Positions 53,179 to 63,471 of a stretch of DNA of 64,000 nt are shown here, piece after piece (the stretch's first letter is position 1; each line of letters begins with the position of its first letter). Source of the DNA: Bacteroidota bacterium. GTDB taxonomy: Bacteria; Bacteroidota; Bacteroidia; Cytophagales; Cyclobacteriaceae. The DNA lies in the NCBI GenBank assembly GCA_018267135.1, contig JAFDZA010000004.1, positions 124,001-188,000 of the forward strand. The letters are read 5' to 3'. The notes beneath the pieces were generated by a model. It was given only the letters and a program-made list of their open reading frames with translations. It made no database searches and had not been told where the DNA came from. Position numbers and translations under genes: made by a program.

Positions 53179-55602
53179 ATGTTTAGCAACTACCTTAAAA
53201 TTGCCCTCCGGAATCTCATCCGGAATAAAACCTATTCGGCTATTAATATTTTTGGTTTAGCCCTGGGGATAGCGTGCTGTTTGTTGTTGTCGCTGTATGT
53301 GCAAGATGAAGTGAGTTACGATAAACACCACCGGCTGGCAGAAAATCTGTATCGTATTGTTACCCATTTTCAGTCAGATGTGTCAGTCAATAATTCGGGC
53401 ACATGCTCTCCGCCCATTGCCATGACGATGAAAGACGAAATTCCGGAAGTGAAAAATGCCGTGCGCGTGCTTCCCTCGTTTTCAAAAAGTTTAATTCGTT
53501 ATAAGAAAAATCTTTTTTATGAATCCCATGCTTTTTTAGCCGACTCTTCTTTGTTTGATGTTTTTACCTATACCCTGATTGAAGGCAACCCGAAAAAAGC
53601 ATTAACAGAAGCAAACACCATGGTGCTTTCAGAAAAACTGGCGCACAAACTTTTTAATGACGAGCCCGCACTCGATAAAATGATTTCCATGATCCAGGGC
53701 GGAAAATTTATTGAATATAAAGTAACAGGGGTATTCAAAGAAAACCACAACAGCATCATCAAAGCTAATTTCTTTACCTCCATGACGAGCAGCGGCTTGG
53801 GCGAATATGTTACCCAAAACAAAGAAGCAGCGAAGCAATGGGCCGGGCAAAATTTTGTGCCTTCGTATCTTAGGTTGGTATCCGGCCACAATAAAGCAGA
53901 TGTTGAAAAAAAGATGAACGAAGTGTTGCAAAAACATGGAGCCGAGCAGTTGAAAGCCATGGGTATAAAAAAAACACTTTCGCTTGAGTTGGTGAAAGAT
54001 ATTTACCTTAAATCGGATGTGCAGCAAAGCCCGCGCATTATTTATTTATACGTAGTGGCTTCCATTGCCGCGTTTATATTATTAATTGCCTGCATCAACT
54101 TTATGAACCTGTCCACGGCCAAAGCATCTAAGCGCGCGGCCGAGATTGGCATTCGTAAAACGATGGGGGCCTATCGTTCTTCATTAATCAGGCAACTATT
54201 AGGCGAAGCCATGATCATTGTGGTGATCGCTATTGTAATAGGGGTGGTAATCGTGCAGTGGGCGCTCCCGTTTTTCAATCAATTGACAGAAAAAAATATT
54301 TCATTTAATTCAGACAATCTGGTTTATATCATCGGGGCATCGGTTATCATCACGCTGGTTACCGGGTTGCTGGCGGGCGGTTATCCTGCTTTTTATCTTT
54401 TTTCATTTGAGCCGGTGCAAGTGCTGAAAGGAAAAATGAATGTTGGAAGCGCATCGGGAAGATTGCGCCAGACATTGGTGGTGTTTCAGTTTATGATTGC
54501 CATGATGTTGGTGTGCGGCATCTTTATTATTTCAAAACAAATGAATTTTATGATGGAAAAAGATTTAGGATACGATGCCAAAGCTAAAATTATTTTACCT
54601 CTTCGCACGGCCGAAGTAACCGACCAGTACGATGTATTAAAAAAAGAATTACAAAAAATTAGTTCTATAAAAATGGTATCGGGCGCTACCGATGTGCCCG
54701 GCTCTGAAATTTTAAGCGATATGTTGTATTACCCTGATGGGAGTAGTATGGAAAAAGGAGTTGATATTCACCGCAACCGCGTAGATGCCGGATACATGGA
54801 GCTACTGAATATTAAATTAATTGCCGGCCGCACCTTTACTGATAACCGGATCATGGAACGGGAAGCTAATGTAATTTTGAACCGAACGGCCGCCAACAAA
54901 CTGGGCTATATTCCGGAAAAAGCGGTTGGCCGAAACATTCACTTTGATTGGGAAGGAAAAAAATATGATTTTAAAGTGATTGGTGTGATGGAAGATTTTA
55001 ACCAAACTTCGCTGCACGATGAAATCAAACCTACCTTGTTTGAAATACCCGACAGCACCAAACGTTATGACCACATCATTGTTTCGGTGGCATTAACCCA
55101 TTTTGAGCAAACTATCAAATCGATCGAGCAAACTTGGAAATCATTAATTGTTGATACGCCTTTTGAATATTCTTTCCTCGACCAAAAAATTCAAGAGCAA
55201 TACAATGAAGACCGCAGAGTGGCGAGCATCATTTCCACTTTCGGTTTGGTGGCCATGGCGATATGTGTGCTTGGTTTATATGGGCTCTCCTCGTACATGG
55301 CCGAGCGCAGAGTGAAAGAAATTGGAATTAGAAAAGTAATGGGCGCCAGCGTGGCTCAAATTGTCATGATGATGTCGTCTGAGTTTGTGAAGCTTGTGTT
55401 AATTGCTTTTGTAGTGGCGGTGCCCGTTGCCTGGTATGGCATGACCCAATGGCTTGAAGGATTTGCTTACAAAATTTCTATTGAGTGGGCAGTTTTTGCG
55501 ATGGCGGGAATCTTGGCTCTTGCTATTGCATTGATTACGGTAAGTTTTGAGTCTATCAAAGCGGCCATAACAAACCCGGTGGAGAGTCTTCGCTCGGAAT
55601 AA
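53179..55602 (+). CDS. FtsX/MacB-type ABC transporter permease, array copy 4
   Basis: The 807-residue protein starts MFSNYLKIALRNLIRN. FtsX loops are AEIGIRKTMGAY (about 320) and KEIGIRKVMGAS (about 713). The first periplasmic domain carries several insertions compared with copies 1-3 (for example the GGKFIEYKV region). The gap to copy 3 is 30 bases, longer than between copies 1-3, yet no terminator is seen, so one transcript is plausible. It ends NPVESLRSE. Confidence 0.9.
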   Translation: MFSNYLKIALRNLIRNKTYSAINIFGLALGIACCLLLSLYVQDEVSYDKHHRLAENLYRIVTHFQSDVSVNNSGTCSPPIAMTMKDEIPEVKNAVRVLPSFSKSLIRYKKNLFYESHAFLADSSLFDVFTYTLIEGNPKKALTEANTMVLSEKLAHKLFNDEPALDKMISMIQGGKFIEYKVTGVFKENHNSIIKANFFTSMTSSGLGEYVTQNKEAAKQWAGQNFVPSYLRLVSGHNKADVEKKMNEVLQKHGAEQLKAMGIKKTLSLELVKDIYLKSDVQQSPRIIYLYVVASIAAFILLIACINFMNLSTAKASKRAAEIGIRKTMGAYRSSLIRQLLGEAMIIVVIAIVIGVVIVQWALPFFNQLTEKNISFNSDNLVYIIGASVIITLVTGLLAGGYPAFYLFSFEPVQVLKGKMNVGSASGRLRQTLVVFQFMIAMMLVCGIFIISKQMNFMMEKDLGYDAKAKIILPLRTAEVTDQYDVLKKELQKISSIKMVSGATDVPGSEILSDMLYYPDGSSMEKGVDIHRNRVDAGYMELLNIKLIAGRTFTDNRIMEREANVILNRTAANKLGYIPEKAVGRNIHFDWEGKKYDFKVIGVMEDFNQTSLHDEIKPTLFEIPDSTKRYDHIIVSVALTHFEQTIKSIEQTWKSLIVDTPFEYSFLDQKIQEQYNEDRRVASIISTFGLVAMAICVLGLYGLSSYMAERRVKEIGIRKVMGASVAQIVMMMSSEFVKLVLIAFVVAVPVAWYGMTQWLEGFAYKISIEWAVFAMAGILALAIALITVSFESIKAAITNPVESLRSE

Positions 55603-55665
55603 ATTGTTTATGCCAAAGACAGCCTTTCAGGGCTATCAACTTTTAAGAATAAGAAAACAAAAAAT

Positions 55666-58068
55666 ATGCTCCGTCATTATTTAACCATTGCATTCCGAAA
55701 CTTTGCTCGGAATAAATTTTACACAACGATTTCGGTTGTGGGGTTGGCCATTGGTTTTGCTTCAGTTTTTTTGATTGTGCAGTATGTGAAATACGAATTG
55801 AGCTACGACCGATTTCACACCAATGCTTCAACCATTTACCGCATTGCGTGGATTAACACCAATTCGCAAACCCGCACTCCGCACCCGATGGCACAAGCTA
55901 TGGTGCAAGATTTTCCCGAAGTGGAAAGTGCTGTGAGTCTTTCTCCGCTTTGGGGCCCGGGCTTAACGAAACGTATTTTTTCTTTTCACAACCCGCAGAA
56001 AGATGTGCGCTATGATGAAGCCAATGTGCTGATGGTTGATACTACATTCTTTCAAGTGTTTGATTTCCCGTTGTTGAAAGGCGATGCAAAAACAGTATTG
56101 AAAAACCCCCGCAGCATTTTAATTTCAGAATCTATCGCCAAAAAATATTTTGGAACGATTGATTGTATAGGCAAGCAATTGGAAGTGAACAAAGAAAAAT
56201 ATTTGGTTGAAGTGCTCGGGGTGTTTAAAGATGTGCCGCAGGCTTCGCATTTTCATTTTGATTTTTTGGTTTCATACATACGCGAAAAAAGGGGCAACCC
56301 CGACAACCCGTGGTTTCAATGGCGCGATTTCGGCCACTATAATTATGTGAAACTAAAACCGGGAACAGATGCCAAAGCATTGCAAACAAAGCTGCTCGAT
56401 TGGTCAAGAAAATATATTGAGTATCGCGATGAAGATGTGCGTTGGCTAAAAGAAAATCATTTTGGCTTTGAACTTCAACCGCTCACCAATATTCACTTGC
56501 AATCGCACTTGCGTTGGGAGCTTGAGCCTAACGGCAATATTGCTTATGTTTATTTGATGTCAATAGCCGCGTTGTTGATTTTAGTGGTGGCTGCGGTAAA
56601 TTTTGTGAACCTTAATTTGGCACAAGCAACTGAACGGGCTAAAGAAATTGGTTTGCGAAAATCGTTGGGCGCATTTCGCGAGCAATTGACATTTCAATTT
56701 TTGGGAGAAACCATTTTAATCACGACAACGGCAATTATTCTGGCTGCCGTTTTTATTGAAGTAGCAATTCCGGTTTTTAATTCTGTAACGAACAAAGACT
56801 TCTCTCTCGATTATAAAATTTTTGTGCCCGTGATTTTATTGCTTGGATTAATGGTATCGTTAATCACGGGCATTTATCCATCGTTGGTACTCTCATCGGC
56901 AAAGCCAGCATTGATTTTAAAAAACAATTTGATCCCAACACAGGGCATTGGCGCAAGGCGATTGTTTATTGTTTTTCAATTTGTAGCATCTATGGCATTG
57001 ATTTCGACCAGCGTGATCATTTCGCAGCAGCTTGATTTTATGCAGCACAAAGACTTGGGTTTTAATTCGGAAGAAGTTATTGTGTTGCCCATTAAAGACC
57101 GCGCCATAAATAATCGCATTGAAGAACTACGCACGGAGATGATGAACATTAAAGAGGTGGTTGGTTTATCGGCCGCATCAAATATTCCGGGCAAATCATT
57201 CAATCAACATTCTATTTATGATGCGCAAAATCTTAAAGAGCCCAGAGATGCTTCGGAAGATTATGTAGATGCAGATTTTTTGAAAGTGATGAACATAACG
57301 ATAGTTGAAGGGAGAACATTTATAAAAAATAATCCTGCCGATTCGGATGGTTTTATTTTGAATGAAACGGCAGTGAAACAATTGGGAATAAAAGACCCGA
57401 TTGGAAAAGAAATTTTGTGGAGGCGTGGCGATGAGGACATCAAAGGGTCCATCATTGGTGTGGTAAAAGATTTTCATTTTCAATCCTTACACGAACCATT
57501 GCGCCCATTGTTCTTTCGGCTCGAAGCGAATTATAATTATGTCGTGATAAAAATCAACACTACTGATTTTGCATCCACCCTGAAAAACATTGAAACCACT
57601 TGGCATAAATTTGAAGACCGTTTCCGTTTTGAGTTTTCATTCCTCGATGAACAACTCAATCAACAATACATTGAAGAAAAAAATATGGTAAACGTGTTAA
57701 ATATTTTTTCAGTGCTGGCTATACTTATTGCCAGTATGGGTTTGCTTGGCATTGCCGCGCTGGCATTCCGTCAGCGTACTAAAGAAGTGAGCATCCGCAA
57801 AGTGCTCGGTGCAAGTTTGTTCAATTTAACTTTTTTATTGGTCAAAGATTTTACCAAACTTATTGTAATAGCTGTAATACTTGCTGTGCCGTTGGTGTGG
57901 TTTACCATGAATTATTGGCTTCAAATATTTTCATACCGAATTACAATCAATCCAACGGTATTTGTGGTTACAGGAATTAGTTTAGTATTGATTGCCTGGA
58001 TAACATTAGGTTTTCTTACGATGAAAATGGCAAGTGCCAATCCGGTAGAGAGTTTGAAAAGCGAGTAA
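55666..58068 (+). CDS. FtsX/MacB-type ABC transporter permease, array copy 5
   Basis: The 800-residue protein starts MLRHYLTIAFRNFARN. FtsX loops are KEIGLRKSLGAF (about 325) and KEVSIRKVLGAS (about 705). The codon pattern is more AT-ending (TTG, ATT, CAA, GAA) than in copies 1-3, so its history may differ. It lies 63 bases after copy 4 and ends NPVESLKSE. Periplasmic parts are the least conserved, which suggests a different cargo or partner. Confidence 0.9.
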   Translation: MLRHYLTIAFRNFARNKFYTTISVVGLAIGFASVFLIVQYVKYELSYDRFHTNASTIYRIAWINTNSQTRTPHPMAQAMVQDFPEVESAVSLSPLWGPGLTKRIFSFHNPQKDVRYDEANVLMVDTTFFQVFDFPLLKGDAKTVLKNPRSILISESIAKKYFGTIDCIGKQLEVNKEKYLVEVLGVFKDVPQASHFHFDFLVSYIREKRGNPDNPWFQWRDFGHYNYVKLKPGTDAKALQTKLLDWSRKYIEYRDEDVRWLKENHFGFELQPLTNIHLQSHLRWELEPNGNIAYVYLMSIAALLILVVAAVNFVNLNLAQATERAKEIGLRKSLGAFREQLTFQFLGETILITTTAIILAAVFIEVAIPVFNSVTNKDFSLDYKIFVPVILLLGLMVSLITGIYPSLVLSSAKPALILKNNLIPTQGIGARRLFIVFQFVASMALISTSVIISQQLDFMQHKDLGFNSEEVIVLPIKDRAINNRIEELRTEMMNIKEVVGLSAASNIPGKSFNQHSIYDAQNLKEPRDASEDYVDADFLKVMNITIVEGRTFIKNNPADSDGFILNETAVKQLGIKDPIGKEILWRRGDEDIKGSIIGVVKDFHFQSLHEPLRPLFFRLEANYNYVVIKINTTDFASTLKNIETTWHKFEDRFRFEFSFLDEQLNQQYIEEKNMVNVLNIFSVLAILIASMGLLGIAALAFRQRTKEVSIRKVLGASLFNLTFLLVKDFTKLIVIAVILAVPLVWFTMNYWLQIFSYRITINPTVFVVTGISLVLIAWITLGFLTMKMASANPVESLKSE

Positions 58069-58140
58069 ACAAGTTGGCAGTATGAAACTGATAGTTCGGC
58101 CTACAGTCAACTTTTAAAAAATCGAACCAACAAAAAAATT

Positions 58141-60532
58141 ATGCTAAAAAATTATATCATCATCGCGCTAAGAAACATAACCCGCCACAAGTCGTTTAGC
58201 CTCATCAATATTGCGGGGCTATCGCTGGGGTTAGTTACTTTTTTGGCCATCAGCCTGTATGTGGCCGATGAATTTTCGTTCGATCGGTTTCATGAAAAGA
58301 AAGACCGCATTTACCGGGCGGTCGTTAAAGCCGATTTTGATGGCCGTTCTCGCCAATGGGGTGCCGTGCCCAATAAACTGGCGCCTGCCGTAGCCAGTAA
58401 AATTCCTGAAGTAGATCGGGCGGTGCGTGTGTTCCATCATAATTTTGGCGAGCTCGCGTTTGTATCAACCGACACAGAAAAATATGTTGAAAAAGAACTG
58501 TACTATGCCGACCCTGAAATTTTTGATGTCTTTACATTGCCTCTGGTAGAAGGCGATCCGCAAAAAGCGTTGGTTAGAAAAAAAACAGTTATTCTGAGTG
58601 AATCGATCGCTAAAAAATATTTTAAAGGCCAAAACCCAATCGGTAAAATTATTACGGTAGATAATAATCTGGATTTGGAAATAACCGGGGTGTTTAAAGA
58701 TTTGCCGGCCAACTCATCCATTTCCTGTCAGATCATTGCATCGTTTTCGTCCATTCGTTTTGGGCAACCCGAAAATCAGAATTGGGGCAATGCCAGCTTT
58801 GAAACCTTTTTATTGTTGAAGGAACACACTTCTGCTGAATTGGCCGGGCAGAAATTTCTGCCATGGTGGAGCAAGACATTCCAAAAGAAGACCGATGGTT
58901 TACGATTAGCTTACAGGCGCTATCGGATGTTCATCTTCATTCCGACCAGATGGATGCCGGCATCGACCGTAAAAAGTATGGCGATTTTAATGAGATGAAA
59001 ATTCTGCTGGGTTTGGCACTGGCAGTGCTGGTGATTGCGGCTGTTAATTATATGAACCTAACCACTGCTCAAGCGCAACGCAGAAACAAGGAGGTAGGTA
59101 TTTCTAAAACCTTAGGGGCTACATTTGCTCAACTTAATGTAAAATTTTTTATAGAAGCATCGCTGCTGGTACTGATTGCCATGTTGTTTTGTTTGGTGGC
59201 GTTTAATCTTTTGCTGCCGGGCTTTAATTTGATTAGCGGAAAAAACCTTACGATTGATTATTTCTATACTCGCTTTTTTATTTTATCATTCTTAGCAACC
59301 TGGTTTTTTCTCACTCTTTTAGCGGGAAGTTATCCGGCTTTTTATCTCTCTTCTTTTTCACCCCAATCGGTAATGCAAAAGACAGCCGGCTCACATGGCC
59401 AAAGCCGGGTGCGCAAAGGCCTGGTGGTGTTTCAGTTTTCTATCTCGATTGTGTTAATTGTCTGTACGCTTCTCTTTTCACAACAAATGCAATTTATTGG
59501 CAATAAAAATTAGGATTTACCCCCGAACAGGTAATTGCGGTAATGACTACAGCCTCAAAGGATACGCAAAGCATAGCAGCATTAAAAAAAGAATTTGAGT
59601 TACTCCCGGAAGTAAAGGCCGTGAGCGAAAGCCGGGCCTATCCGGGTATTGGATCTTCGGGCTACACGCTTACTTCTGAAAATGATAAAAAATCGAATGG
59701 AACTTTTATTGTCAATACGCGCGCCTCGCATGAAATTATTGAAGTGCTTGGTTTAAAATTACTGGCAGGCCACACTTTACCCGAACAGAAAGAGGCGAAA
59801 GACACGACCATACAGGTAATCTTAAATAAATCGGCTGTTGATTATCTTAAATGGTCGCCCGAAGAAGCCATTGGGCGTAGGGTGAATATTTTTAATGGCT
59901 GGCCTACAGAAGTAGTGGGGGTAGTAGAAGATTTTCATTTTGCCTCGATGCACCAAAAAATTGGACCATACTGTTTCAGTAATTGCCCGTGGGATGATAT
60001 GCAATATTTATTGATACGCACTGAAACCTCCGACATACGATCTGCAGTAGCTAACCTGGAGGCTGCCTATAAAAAAATAATCCCTTCCGCTTTTGAGTAT
60101 TCCTTTCTCGATCAGCAACTGGCGAAGTTATATGAGTCAGACCAGCGTGTAACTAAAGTTGTAACACTTTTTTCGGGGCTAACTATTTTTATTGCTTGCC
60201 TGGGTTTATACTCGCTAACCACTTATACGGCCGAACAAAAAATAAAAGAGATTGGAATTCGAAAGGTAATGGGGGCCAGTGTAATGCAGCTAATGAACAT
60301 GCTTTCAAAAGATTTTTTATTACTGGTACTGCTTGCCTTTGTCATCAGTATTCCCATCAGTTATTATTTTATGAACCGCTGGCTGGAGAGTTTTGCTTAC
60401 CGTACTGAAATTGGGATTTCTGTTTTTGCATTGGCCGGGGTAGTCAGTTTGCTCATAGCCTGGCTTACCATAAGTATGGAATCGTTTAAAGCCGCCAACG
60501 CCAACCCGGTAAAGAGTTTGAAGAGTGAATAA
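58141..60532 (+). pseudogene. FtsX/MacB-type permease, array copy 6, split by two frameshifts
   Basis: Three open pieces (58141-58998, 58863-59513, 59543-60532) join into one full-length permease of about 797 residues. The first shift lies in GAAATTT at about 58851-58857; adding one base restores the frame into MVEQDIPKED. The second lies in AAAAATTAGG at about 59507-59514; one more T turns the TAG stop into a Leu codon and gives NKNLGFTPEQ, matching the other copies. The rest is intact, with the first FtsX loop degraded to KEVGISKTLGAT, the second as KEIGIRKVMGAS, and the end NPVKSLKSE. This may be a young pseudogene or homopolymer sequencing errors. Confidence 0.8.
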
Positions 60533-60891
60533 GGGTGTCGCTAAAAATCTTGTTGATATGGCTAATCGATTATAAAGGATATCGGTTTCGGTAAAGTATA
60601 ACGAAATTGTTTTAGTTGCTCTCACTATGAGGTTACTTTGGTCTTTCAATGATGCCCATCATTTACAATAAACCTACCCGAAACTGCGGATTATACACCA
60701 TCTAAAATAGCTGCAGTTGCCAGGAAAGTGTACTGAGTGTATTAGTGAGTACAAATGAGTAGTACTCCTAACCGGGTCGGTATATTGCTCCGGCTAAAAA
60801 CGGTACAAAAGCAATGACACCTTGATTTACCTTAGTGATTAAAAATGTAAGGCGGTTGAAACTTTATTACCATTAATTGCATTTATCTACC
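60533..60891. other. Intergenic stretch after the permease array
   Basis: About 360 bases with no recognisable gene, RNA, strong hairpin or TAnnTTTG box on either strand. It must contain the promoter of the dioxygenase gene downstream and the end of the permease transcript. Confidence 0.5.
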
Positions 60892-61719
60892 ATGAGCAAA
60901 CTGTTGAATAAGCTACCTCGTTCCTTAAAAAATACAGATTCTATGCCCGTGCTTTTTCTTGGTCATGGTAATCCGATGAATGCCATTGAAGAAAACGAAT
61001 TTGTGCAAGGTTTTCGCCAAATAGCCCATGTCCTCCCAAAACCACAAGCTATTTTATGTGTGTCGGCCCATTGGGAAACCCGGGGCACATTAGTAACCGC
61101 CATGGAGCACCCTCAAACCATTCATGATTTTGGCGGATTCCCTCAAGCACTTTATGAAGTTGAGTATCCTGCTCCCGGTAGCCCCGAGTTGGCAAAGGAA
61201 ACCCAGCAAGCTATTCATAAAACAAAAGTAGATCTCACCAATACTTGGGGATTAGATCATGGTGCTTGGAGTGTAATTAAACATCTTTACCCGGATGCAG
61301 ATGTCCCGGTGGTTCAAATGAGCCTCGACTATCAACTAAGCCCGCAATATCATTTTGAGTTAGCGTCACAACTAAGCCCACTTAGAAATAAGGGGGTATT
61401 AATTATAGGCAGCGGTAATATGGTACACAATTTACGTCTGGTGGCTTGGAATAAAATGAATGAGTCCGGATTTGGCTATGACTGGGCCTTAGAAGCATTG
61501 GATAAAATGAAAAAACGAATGCAAGAAGGCGATATGCATTCACTTATCCATTACGAGCAACAAGGAAAGGATTTTCAAATGGCTATACCTACCCCCGAAC
61601 ATTACCTTCCATTGCTGTATGCCCTGTCATTGAAAGGAAAAAATGAAACGATTTCCTTTTTCAACGATCAAACCATTGCCGGATCGCTGGCTATGACTTC
61701 CGTAAAAATTCAGAAATAA
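60892..61719 (+). CDS. ygiD: Class III extradiol dioxygenase, YgiD/4,5-DOPA dioxygenase family
   Basis: A TTG at 60877 is in frame, but the ATG at 60892 is preferred; 275 residues. The sequence closely follows E. coli YgiD: PVLFLGHGNPMNA, CVSAHWETRG, IHDFGGFPQALY, YPAPGSPELA, GLDHGAWSV, GSGNMVHNLR and PTPEHYLPLLYAL. The His residues in GHG, SAHW and DHG bind the metal. YgiD-type enzymes open the catechol ring of DOPA in vitro; the natural substrate is unclear. It is monocistronic. Confidence 0.94.
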   Translation: MSKLLNKLPRSLKNTDSMPVLFLGHGNPMNAIEENEFVQGFRQIAHVLPKPQAILCVSAHWETRGTLVTAMEHPQTIHDFGGFPQALYEVEYPAPGSPELAKETQQAIHKTKVDLTNTWGLDHGAWSVIKHLYPDADVPVVQMSLDYQLSPQYHFELASQLSPLRNKGVLIIGSGNMVHNLRLVAWNKMNESGFGYDWALEALDKMKKRMQEGDMHSLIHYEQQGKDFQMAIPTPEHYLPLLYALSLKGKNETISFFNDQTIAGSLAMTSVKIQK

Positions 61720-61748
61720 TTTTTGGAATAAACCGACTCTGAATCGGG

Positions 61749-62078
61749 TTATTTCTTGGTTGAGTCGGTAGTTGAAGGTGCCTTCGGTATTGTAGGCAGG
61801 CTTTGCTGCCCTTTAGCCTTCTCAATCAATTCATCGTTAGAACTCACTGCGTTGGGTGTAGTAAGATTGGTAGCCAGCGAGAAAACCATAATAGCGATGG
61901 CTAGCACCCACGTGGTTCTTTCGAGGAAATCGCCCGTTTTTTTTACCCCAATTAAATTGCTGGCCCCGGAGCCGCCAAACTGGCTGGATAAGCCTCCTCC
62001 TTTTGAATTTTGTGCCAAAACCACTAAAACTAACAACACTGCGCTTACAATAGCTAAACCTATAAATAATAAGTACAT
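61749..62078 (-). CDS. secG: Preprotein translocase subunit SecG
   Basis: The 109-residue protein has two membrane helices (about 3-23 and 56-75) joined by the SecG loop with LAQNSKGGGLSSQFGG, and a Pro/Ser/Thr-rich cytoplasmic or periplasmic tail typical of Bacteroidota. It is part of the SecYEG channel and helps export of the many signal-peptide proteins seen here. It is the last gene of the leftward operon, 6 bases after the TPR-like gene. Confidence 0.95.
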   Translation of the reverse strand: MYLLFIGLAIVSAVLLVLVVLAQNSKGGGLSSQFGGSGASNLIGVKKTGDFLERTTWVLAIAIMVFSLATNLTTPNAVSSNDELIEKAKGQQSLPTIPKAPSTTDSTKK

Positions 62079-62084
62079 ATCAAT

Positions 62085-62876
62085 CTATTTTCTTAATTCT
62101 TCTATTTGGGCTGCAAAGTAAGCCTTTTTTTGTGGGAATTTCCAAATCAGTTTTTTTAGCGCTTCAATGGCTTTTTCTTTTTTTCCTTGTTTCAACAGAA
62201 TTTCAACTAAGGTTTCAGATACAATGCTTTCGCTAAACTGATTGCTCGACTCTGATAAGTCGGGGTCATTTTCGGGTTTGGCGGCAGGCTGTGGCCTTGA
62301 AATAGTAGGTTGGGCTTTGATAAACTGATCAATAATTATGTCTTGCTCTCGTTGCTTATCGGGCTTTACTTTTTTTTTCGTGAGCCTGATTTCTTCTATT
62401 ATATCATTGCTTTTTTCGTAGGCTACTTTCTTTTCCGGTTCAATCGTTTTTTTTTCGGCCGGCTGAGGTGTTTTACGGCTGCGCTCCAGATTTTCAATGG
62501 CCTCTTCAAAAAGACGTTTCGATTCGTGCATCGCCTCTATGTCTTTTAGTACTTGTTCGTGCAAAGGCAGGCCTGAAGAAATGACTTCTTCTTTTATAGG
62601 AATATTATTTTCCCGGTCAGCCCCCCACGCCATGCGTTTTTGCCTCGGCTCAGTCATAACCGATTTAAGGGCTAACCGGTCAGTACTGTATATGGCGCTG
62701 AGGTGCAGAATGTTTTCACGCTGTGGCAGGCCGGCATCTTGCGAGGCGCGGGCAGCCAGACTATGAATTACCTGGCTGTAAGGATATTCTTTAATCAACG
62801 CTACCATCTGAGCGGCTTCTTCCTCGGCTAGCGCAGTATAATTGGCAAACAAGTAATTGAATTGATCCCTTTCCAA
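62085..62876 (-). CDS. TPR-like protein of the lptE-secG operon, function unknown
   Basis: The 263-residue protein has no signal peptide or membrane helix. An N-terminal helical part (about 1-80) is followed by a long, charged and probably disordered middle (about 85-200, Lys/Glu/Pro-rich). The C-terminal helix pair LVEILLKQGKKEKAIEALKK resembles one TPR. I do not know a characterised relative. The conserved-looking position between LptE and SecG genes suggests an envelope or export role, but this is only inference. Confidence 0.75.
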   Translation of the reverse strand: MERDQFNYLFANYTALAEEEAAQMVALIKEYPYSQVIHSLAARASQDAGLPQRENILHLSAIYSTDRLALKSVMTEPRQKRMAWGADRENNIPIKEEVISSGLPLHEQVLKDIEAMHESKRLFEEAIENLERSRKTPQPAEKKTIEPEKKVAYEKSNDIIEEIRLTKKKVKPDKQREQDIIIDQFIKAQPTISRPQPAAKPENDPDLSESSNQFSESIVSETLVEILLKQGKKEKAIEALKKLIWKFPQKKAYFAAQIEELRK

Positions 62877-62928
62877 GACACTATTTTTTAGTGGATAGTA
62901 AATGTAAAAAAAATCTGGCGGGAATCAA

Positions 62929-63471
62929 CTACCAGTTGGCAATGGTAGCATTGAAGATATCAATTAGAATTTGATCGAAAATCTTTTTTTCTAATGTTTC
63001 CTGTACAGAGTAAAAATCCTGGGTGTTATCAAAATCTGCGTAAAAACTGAAATTTCTGTCTTTGAAACTATTTTTGGGCTCGGCTGCATCTACGTAGCTC
63101 ACTTTCATAGCAATGGTAAGGCGGGTTTGGGCTGCATAGTTGGGCGAGGAGCCCACCCCTGAACCGGTGCTGGCTTGCGGAGCAACGGGTGTGGTAGAGT
63201 AGGTAATAATAGTACCTTCAATTTGAAGTTCAGCATTGGAAGGCACTACGCGCAAGCTGGAGTTTTGCTGGTAGTAATCTTTTACACGGTTGGTAAAAGT
63301 TTGCCCAAGGTTAGCGGGGCCCAATTCTGTATTGTTAAAAAATGGGTCAACCTGAATGGTTTTGGCATTCGTAGAGGCGCCTGTTAGTGAATATTTGAGG
63401 CATCCCGACAGCACTAAAACCAACCCTATTCCGGCCAAGACAAAAAAACGAGAAAAATAACGAATCATCAT
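62929..63471 (-). CDS. lptE: LptE-like LPS assembly lipoprotein
   Basis: The 180-residue protein has a lipoprotein signal (lipobox LSGC, Cys about 24), then the family pattern of a small alpha/beta domain: KTIQVDPFFNNT, LGQTFTNRVKDYY, LRVVPSNAELQIEGTI and a C-terminal EKKIFDQILIDIFN helix. LptE plugs the LptD barrel and guides LPS; an lptD-like gene lies at 29079. Its start overlaps the stop of the sigma-54 activator by 4 bases (ATGA), so translation is coupled. Confidence 0.88.
   Translation of the reverse strand: MMIRYFSRFFVLAGIGLVLVLSGCLKYSLTGASTNAKTIQVDPFFNNTELGPANLGQTFTNRVKDYYQQNSSLRVVPSNAELQIEGTIITYSTTPVAPQASTGSGVGSSPNYAAQTRLTIAMKVSYVDAAEPKNSFKDRNFSFYADFDNTQDFYSVQETLEKKIFDQILIDIFNATIANW

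Noticed and set aside
58863..59513. Programmed frameshift expressing the sixth permease
   Set aside because: Neither site is a classic slippery heptamer, two shifts would be needed, and the sister genes are unbroken. Deletion or sequence error is simpler.
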